A stretch of DNA of 11,115 nucleotides from Xanthobacteraceae bacterium. GTDB taxonomy: Bacteria > Pseudomonadota > Alphaproteobacteria > Rhizobiales > Xanthobacteraceae. Of this stretch, positions 6,958-11,115 are shown in pieces. Where the stretch lies: NCBI GenBank assembly GCA_030044035.1, contig JASHWN010000108.1:1-11115 (forward strand), written 5' to 3'. Every line of letters begins with the position of its first letter. The stretch's first letter is position 1. The position numbers were made by a program, and so were the translations under genes. The notes beneath the pieces are model-generated. The model saw only the letters and a list, made by a program, of their open reading frames with translations, was not told the origin of the DNA and made no database searches.

Positions 6958-8843
6958 GAGATTGCGTCTTCTGCTTCCGCGCGGCTTGGATCGAGACGCG
7001 GCGCAATGGAACTATGGCGCTTGACCGTGAATTCGACCGTCAGGCTCGTCCACGTCGTCCTGAAAATCGACGGATCGCGGCGCGCCGCCCGGGCATTCGC
7101 CAGCCACACCAGGGGCGACAGCAAAATGAGAGAGACTAGGATCGCTCCTCGCGCCACCGGACGCGTTGCAACCGGGCGCATCGCCCGTACATGAAGCGCT
7201 CGCAACAGAGCGATGATTGCCGTTCCGTGGAAATTGATTTGCGAAACATCAAGGTCGGGAAACTCACAGCAACTGAGGAAAAGCTCAGCGCCGTCGAAGA
7301 CGCCGCCGACCTTCGCCGTATTAAAGATGACGGACCCACCATCTCTCATCAGCGGCCGCAGCGCGGCATAGAGCCGATTAAGCTCCGACATTTCCCTCAA
7401 TGCGAGCTCGCAAACGCACAGGTCATAGGGCGCCTTCTCGGAAAATGGACCGCGCTTATCGGGTGCCTGACCGCTGGCATGACCCTGGTTGGCCAAGAGC
7501 CGCCAGTTGCCCGAATTGATCCAGAGAACGTTGGCACGGCCGGTCGGTTGCCACCTCGCCGTCTTCTGGGCGAGGGGTGCAGTCTCCGTCCAGAGCGGAT
7601 GAAATTTGCTGACCTTCGGAGGCGCGCCAAACATTCTGCAGTAAAGCCTTTGCAACGCCTTGGTCGCAGAGGCCAAGAAATAGGTGCCAGACGCTGCGCT
7701 GCGGAAGGTCGAACCGGCAGGTGTCTGGCCAGCCCGCGGCGATGGTTCGCCCTCCTGCGCGCCGAGCTGGCGCAGGCTGGCGTCGTCGAACCAGCGGCCA
7801 AGAAGTGGATGGCCGAAATGCGGCGCCGGCGACGACGGCAGCCTTCGATAGAGTTCGGCCATGAAAGCCCGCGATTCTTCGATCACGCCGTCGATGCTGT
7901 CCGGGAGAGCGGCGGCGTGAATCTTTATCAACTGCCTGCCTAGCCGCCGGTGCTCCGTGGTGGCCCGCAGCGATTCAGTCCAGGCCAGTTCATCGAACGA
8001 CGTCCAGCCCATCCGAGTCATCTCCTGCCCGGTACTTCGGCTTTGCGGCTCGATCATGAAAAAATCATCCGAGTCGCCGATAAGATACGGCTCGGCGGCG
8101 GGGGCGGCCTCGGGCAGAAAGCCGTAATCCCAGAAGCTGACCGGCTGGCTGACAAACCGCTCAGGTTTGACGGCGACAAGCGCCGGCGGCGACTGATAGC
8201 CGATCAAGGTGTCGTCATCGACGTACCAGTAGAACTGATCCATCCATTCTAAATGGTTGAGTCTCTGATTGATCGTGCGGGCTTTTACGGTCGGGTGCTT
8301 GTTTGCCAGGGCGAGTTTCGCAAGCGCGCGCGGCGCCACGCTCAAGACGCTCGAATCATGATCGACGAGCGCCTGCAGTTGCGGATCGACATTTTCGGCA
8401 ACGACCCGGAAGCTCGGCGCATGAATGACCCGCTTGCCTTGCTGCATCAACGCGCCGAGGTGTCGGAGCGAGCCATCGGCGATGACGAAATCGGCAATGA
8501 ATGGCAGGAGATAGGTTTCCGTCACCCGCGGCCCCAGATCGGCAAAGCCGCGAAACAGCCCATAGGTAAGCACCATCCCGTAATCGGTGAAGACGCTGGT
8601 CAATAGATCGTCGAGCGGGACGAGCCGCGTCTTGCAGATGCGCTCGGCGGCCCGGAAAGAGCCCGCGCTGCGCACCATGCCGAGCAAGCGCGATTCGGTG
8701 ACGATGACGAGTTCGACGTCGAACGTCCCGCACAGCGCCGGCAGGTTGCCCGGTGCCAACATGGCCGGAAGCGTGACCGACAGGACCTTGTTGACGTAGG
8801 CCTCGCCCCAGACCGGAATGATCAGCCGCGCGGATTCTGCCAT
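6954..8843 (-). CDS. Two-domain glycan protein, tandem copy B (629 residues)
   Basis: Paralogue of the 615-residue gene directly downstream, with the same order of parts. It has an N-terminal domain (SARLIIPVWGE; ELVIVTES 44-51; IADF 116-119; ANKHPTVKART 180-190; MDQFYWYVDDDTLIGYQ 201-217; LIGDSDDFFMIEPQSR 254-269), then a longer and divergent linker (about 355-405). A methyltransferase-like region follows (ANVLWINSG; YDLCVCELALREM; LRPLMRDGGSVIF), then a hydrophobic segment (about 565-583) and the LANARAARRD tail. The frame is open back to 8993, but the ATG at 8843 is chosen because its product aligns from the first residue with copy A and avoids a 68-base overlap with the ATPase gene. AGGAG lies 18 bases upstream, so the start signal is weak. 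The 82-base gap before it has no gene. Enzymatic role unknown; the context says glycan assembly. Confidence 0.8.
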   Translation of the reverse strand: MAESARLIIPVWGEAYVNKVLSVTLPAMLAPGNLPALCGTFDVELVIVTESRLLGMVRSAGSFRAAERICKTRLVPLDDLLTSVFTDYGMVLTYGLFRGFADLGPRVTETYLLPFIADFVIADGSLRHLGALMQQGKRVIHAPSFRVVAENVDPQLQALVDHDSSVLSVAPRALAKLALANKHPTVKARTINQRLNHLEWMDQFYWYVDDDTLIGYQSPPALVAVKPERFVSQPVSFWDYGFLPEAAPAAEPYLIGDSDDFFMIEPQSRSTGQEMTRMGWTSFDELAWTESLRATTEHRRLGRQLIKIHAAALPDSIDGVIEESRAFMAELYRRLPSSPAPHFGHPLLGRWFDDASLRQLGAQEGEPSPRAGQTPAGSTFRSAASGTYFLASATKALQRLYCRMFGAPPKVSKFHPLWTETAPLAQKTARWQPTGRANVLWINSGNWRLLANQGHASGQAPDKRGPFSEKAPYDLCVCELALREMSELNRLYAALRPLMRDGGSVIFNTAKVGGVFDGAELFLSCCEFPDLDVSQINFHGTAIIALLRALHVRAMRPVATRPVARGAILVSLILLSPLVWLANARAARRDPSIFRTTWTSLTVEFTVKRHSSIAPRLDPSRAEAEDAIS

Positions 8844-8925
8844 CGGAAAGTCGTTCCAATCTCCTGCTCGGATACACGGGTGGTTCGACGTATCGGCGAC
8901 GCGCAGCGCCGTCAAACAGAATGAC

Positions 8926-9729
8926 TCATCCTTGCCCGGTGGCCACCTTGGATTGGTAGAGCGAAACGATCTGCTCCAGCGGCCCATAGGCAACCATCTT
9001 GCCCTGTTCCAAAAGCAGGCCCTTGTTGCACCACTGCCGCAGTATCGGCATGCTGTGACTGGCGATGACCAGGATGCCGGCCCTCGAGAGAAAAGTCTTC
9101 AACCGCGCGTCGGCGCGACTGAGAAACGCGGCGTCTCCGGCACCGATCATTTCATCCAAGACCAAAATTTCCGGGACGACGGCCGTCGATATGGCAAAGG
9201 CCAGCCGCAGCGCCATGCCGGTCGAATAGGCGCGGATTGGCATGTAAAGGTAATCGCCGAGCTCGGTAAAATCGGCGATATCGTCAAGCGCGTCCTTGAT
9301 CTCCTTCGTCGTCAGGCTGAGCATCTTGCCGCGCATCCAGATGTTCTCGATGCCGGTGGCGTCCGGATCCATGCCGAGCTGAAGATCGAACAGCGGAAAC
9401 ACGCGCCCGTTGGCCTGGATCGCGCCGCCGACCGGCTCATAAATGCCGGCCAGCGTCCGCAACAGCGTCGTCTTGCCCGAACCGTTATGGCCCACCAGCC
9501 CGACCCGATCGCCTTCCAAAATCTCGAACGACACGCCGTCGAGCGCCTTGACCACGATCCTGCCGGTTTCTCCAGCGCCGATCTGGCCGCCGACGTTCAG
9601 GTTTCTCGTGGCAATTCGGCTGATACCCTTGGCAAGGTGCTTGATGCCGAGCGAATACTTCAACGACCGCATACGGGGGTCGTAGATCGGAAACTCGACG
9701 TGAATGTCTTTGGCGATGATCGACAACAT
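8926..9729 (-). CDS. Polysaccharide ABC exporter ATPase (Wzt/KpsT type)
   Basis: A 267-residue ATP-binding subunit of an ABC-2 polysaccharide exporter. It has Walker A GHNGSGKTT (80-88), the signature YSTGMALRLAF (168-178), Walker B EILVLDEM (187-194) and the switch His225 in VIASHS. The N-terminal 60 residues, with VEFPIYDPRMRSLK (11-24), are the extension typical of the Wzt/KpsT/TagH group. It powers transfer of a lipid-linked glycan across the inner membrane with the permease encoded just upstream. It ends soon after the ATPase fold, so it lacks the C-terminal carbohydrate-binding domain that reads chain ends in O9a-type Wzt. This fits a KpsT-like mode where export does not depend on a terminal sugar modification (inference). 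The ATG lies seven bases after the permease stop. The upstream Shine-Dalgarno match is weak, and coupling to the permease is likely. Confidence 0.96.
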   Translation of the reverse strand: MLSIIAKDIHVEFPIYDPRMRSLKYSLGIKHLAKGISRIATRNLNVGGQIGAGETGRIVVKALDGVSFEILEGDRVGLVGHNGSGKTTLLRTLAGIYEPVGGAIQANGRVFPLFDLQLGMDPDATGIENIWMRGKMLSLTTKEIKDALDDIADFTELGDYLYMPIRAYSTGMALRLAFAISTAVVPEILVLDEMIGAGDAAFLSRADARLKTFLSRAGILVIASHSMPILRQWCNKGLLLEQGKMVAYGPLEQIVSLYQSKVATGQG

Positions 9730-9736
9730 CGCTGCA

Positions 9737-10540
9737 CTAAAGCCAATAGACGATGCGGGAACGGAAGCGGGCGAAGAACAAGAACGTTCCAGTCCAGCCG
9801 ACGACAGTGAGGGTCAAAACGACCAACCAATCGTTCAGCGTCGGCGCGCCGCCCAACAACGGTTCGCGCACCAGCGCGATCATATGCGTGAACGGATTAT
9901 AGTCGGCAATGAAGCGCTTCTGCCCGAGCTGCTCGGGAAAATACATCAGCGGCGTCACCCAGAAAAGAACGGTGATGATGTTGGTAATCATCAGCGGAAC
10001 GTCACGATACCGAGCCGAGATGACAGCCGCTACCAGAGCTATCCACGACAGGCAGAGGACGACGAGAAGCAAGCCCAGCGGCCACAGCACCATGCTTGGA
10101 CTTGGCACGACAACAAAATACAAGGCGATAGCAACGTAGATTGCCAGATTATGGCCGGCTATGATGAGATTGCGCCAAAGCGTCTGCAGCAGGAACACGG
10201 TCAGCGGGCATTTGATCTGGGTGATATAGCGCGCCGATGCGACGAATAGCCCGGCACCGTCGTTGATGGTTTGCGTGATGAGCGCCCACAGCAGCATGCC
10301 GGCGCAGACATATGGAAACGATTTTGCAAGTTCGGACCCGAACAGGAAGGCGCTCAAGAAGCCCATCGTGAAAATCTGGATGCCGAACGACAAGGTCATC
10401 CAGATCGGCCCCAGCGTGGAGCGCCGGTATCTTTGCTTGACGTCCTGCCACGCCAGGAAATGACTGAGCCGCCAGGACGAAAGGCCGGTACGCAGATCAT
10501 CGACAGCGGAAGACAATTGTGTCGAGGTCAACGCTAGCAT
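9737..10540 (-). CDS. Polysaccharide ABC exporter permease (Wzm/KpsM type)
   Basis: ABC-2 family membrane subunit with about six transmembrane helices. Recognisable blocks, numbered from this start, are LAWQDVKQRYRRSTLGPIW (29-47, amphipathic N-terminal segment), ISARYRDVP (174-182), LFWVTPLMYF (192-201) and NPFTHMIALVREPLLG (215-230). It forms the channel for export of a lipid-linked polysaccharide. The ATG at 10540 gives 267 residues, the usual length, and begins MLALTSTQ just ahead of the family's first conserved segment. GGGGAG lies 13 bases upstream, a long spacing. ATGs at 10561 and 10627 are in frame; the latter would add 29 mostly basic residues (MAAIRPHLRL...) that do not look like part of the family, though it has a weak GGAA six bases upstream. 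It is the first gene of the minus-strand operon, divergent from the RgpF-like gene. Confidence 0.93.
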   Translation of the reverse strand: MLALTSTQLSSAVDDLRTGLSSWRLSHFLAWQDVKQRYRRSTLGPIWMTLSFGIQIFTMGFLSAFLFGSELAKSFPYVCAGMLLWALITQTINDGAGLFVASARYITQIKCPLTVFLLQTLWRNLIIAGHNLAIYVAIALYFVVVPSPSMVLWPLGLLLVVLCLSWIALVAAVISARYRDVPLMITNIITVLFWVTPLMYFPEQLGQKRFIADYNPFTHMIALVREPLLGGAPTLNDWLVVLTLTVVGWTGTFLFFARFRSRIVYWL

Positions 10541-11010
10541 GCGAAAGCGGCGGCTCCCCATCCGCGAATTCGCGGGTTGCTTAGCAAGGCGCCATGGCAG
10601 CCGCAAGTGCGGCCGAATGGCCGCCATGCCGGGTTCCGGGCGTGAAGTCGTCGGGTCTCGCCGTGCCGGCTCAAAAGCCCGGCGGCGCGGCTGAAGCGGC
10701 TAAATTGGCAATTTCCGTCGGAGGCTCCGGCCGCGATATGCTGAGCACTAGGTCGAACATTCCCTGACCGACGATGGACGTTCCGCGCCTGCGCCTCCAG
10801 GTCCACACAAACCGGCCGGCTTTCTTCGTAACCGCTCGGGGGCGATATCGGGTAATAATCGCGGATATTGTTCTCGGCGCTGACGCGATTTTATCGGTGT
10901 TCGATCGATTCGGATTCAATGCGCGGGTGCGGCTCGACTCAAGACTTCCGCCATGGTTACCTTGGTCGACAGCCCGCTCCGTCGCGCTGCGAAAATTCGT
11001 AGGTCACTCG
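10541..11010. other. Divergent intergenic region between exporter operon and RgpF-like gene
   Basis: About 470 bases that should hold the promoters of both divergent units. I see no convincing -35/-10 pair on either strand. An imperfect hairpin (GCCGGCT / AGCCCGGC around CAAA) lies at 10665-10683. On the plus strand a frame in phase with the RgpF-like gene is open from ATG 10774 and includes RLPPWLPWSTARSVALRKF before 11011, so the gene could start earlier. It uses rare-looking codons (TTA, AGA, ATA) and has no ribosome binding site at 10774, so I treat it as noncoding. The minus-strand frame at 10671-10919 looks accidental. Confidence 0.5.
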
Positions 11011-11115
11011 ATGCAGAACGTGTGCCTATTTGCCCATTTCGACAAAGACGACAGAGTTGACGACTATGTCCTGCGATACCTCAAAAACATAAAGCAGCTG
11101 CAATTCTCCATTATT
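11011..11115 (+). CDS. RgpF-like rhamnan synthesis F family protein, 5' part only
   Basis: The first 35 codons of a gene that continues past the right edge. The peptide begins MQNVCLFAHFDKDDRVDDYV and continues LRYLKNIKQLQF. This matches the opening of RgpF/rhamnan-synthesis-F proteins, where a short strand, His-Phe and Asp/Asn-Lys come before a Val-Leu-x-x-Leu helix. The family acts in assembly of rhamnose-rich and other cell-wall or lipopolysaccharide glycans, usually as a glycosyltransferase. The ATG has AGG (11001-11003) seven bases upstream, and this start agrees with the short N-terminus of known members. The frame is open upstream to 10768, so a longer N-terminus is possible. The gene is transcribed away from the exporter operon and is probably part of the same glycan locus. 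Only a fragment is visible, so the call rests on one short motif. Confidence 0.65.
   Translation, partial: MQNVCLFAHFDKDDRVDDYVLRYLKNIKQLQFSII

Noticed and set aside
8844..8993. N-terminal extension of the 629-residue protein to 8993
   Set aside because: It would overlap the ATPase gene by 68 bases, and the extra 50 residues have no counterpart in the paralogue, which aligns from 8843.
8818..9810. Plus-strand open frame of 330 codons
   Set aside because: It is antisense to the ABC ATPase, whose Walker and signature motifs fix the coding strand.
10665..10683. Imperfect hairpin as a terminator or attenuator
   Set aside because: The stem has a bulge and no T run follows on either strand; in GC-rich DNA such pairings are common.
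10671..10919. Minus-strand 82-codon frame in the divergent region
   Set aside because: No domain, no ribosome binding site and Arg-rich composition; the region is better explained as control sequence.

Overview
The window looks like chromosomal DNA of a GC-rich alphaproteobacterium. The gene content and protein style suggest a Bradyrhizobium/Rhodopseudomonas-like member of the order, but this is inferred from recognition, not from a marker gene. It is one large cell-surface glycan locus: an ABC-type polysaccharide exporter plus enzymes that would build and decorate the exported sugar chain. No tRNA, rRNA, CRISPR array, transposase or phage gene is visible.

Layout from left to right. A small EamA/SMR-like four-helix membrane protein (40-408, +) points toward the main cluster. 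Convergent to it, and read from right to left, is a long run of minus-strand genes. In transcription order these are: ABC exporter permease (Wzm/KpsM type, 10540-9737), exporter ATPase (Wzt/KpsT type, 9729-8926), two tandem homologous two-domain proteins of 629 and 615 residues (8843-6954 and 6957-5110), an SGNH/sialate-O-acetylesterase-like hydrolase (5103-4192), a degenerate 375-base gap holding a broken third copy of the tandem-protein tail, a methyltransferase-like protein (3816-2962), a GmhA-like SIS-domain isomerase (2828-2244), a TylF/MycF-type O-methyltransferase (2213-1194) and a WbqC-family protein (1197-448). Several junctions overlap by 4 bases or lie within 10 bases, which supports polycistronic expression. 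The gaps at 8844-8925, 3817-4191 and 2829-2961 are the likeliest places for internal promoters. At the right end, divergent from the exporter operon across about 470 bases, the first 35 codons of an RgpF-like (rhamnan synthesis F) protein run off the window.

How the genes may work together (inference): the SIS protein would make a sugar-phosphate precursor. The tandem proteins, WbqC, the two methyltransferase-like proteins and the SGNH enzyme would assemble, methylate and acetylate or deacetylate the glycan in the cytoplasm. The permease/ATPase pair would export it. The ATPase lacks the C-terminal carbohydrate-binding domain of the E. coli O9a Wzt type, so a KpsMT-like export mode is more likely.

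The most unusual part is the tandem pair. The two proteins are about 67% identical over their first 350 residues with no gaps, by my own count. They carry a C-terminal methyltransferase-like region and a hydrophobic segment followed by a conserved tail. A 142-base copy of that tail lies beyond the SGNH gene, so the SGNH gene sits between two direct repeats. I do not recognise a named family for the N-terminal domain.
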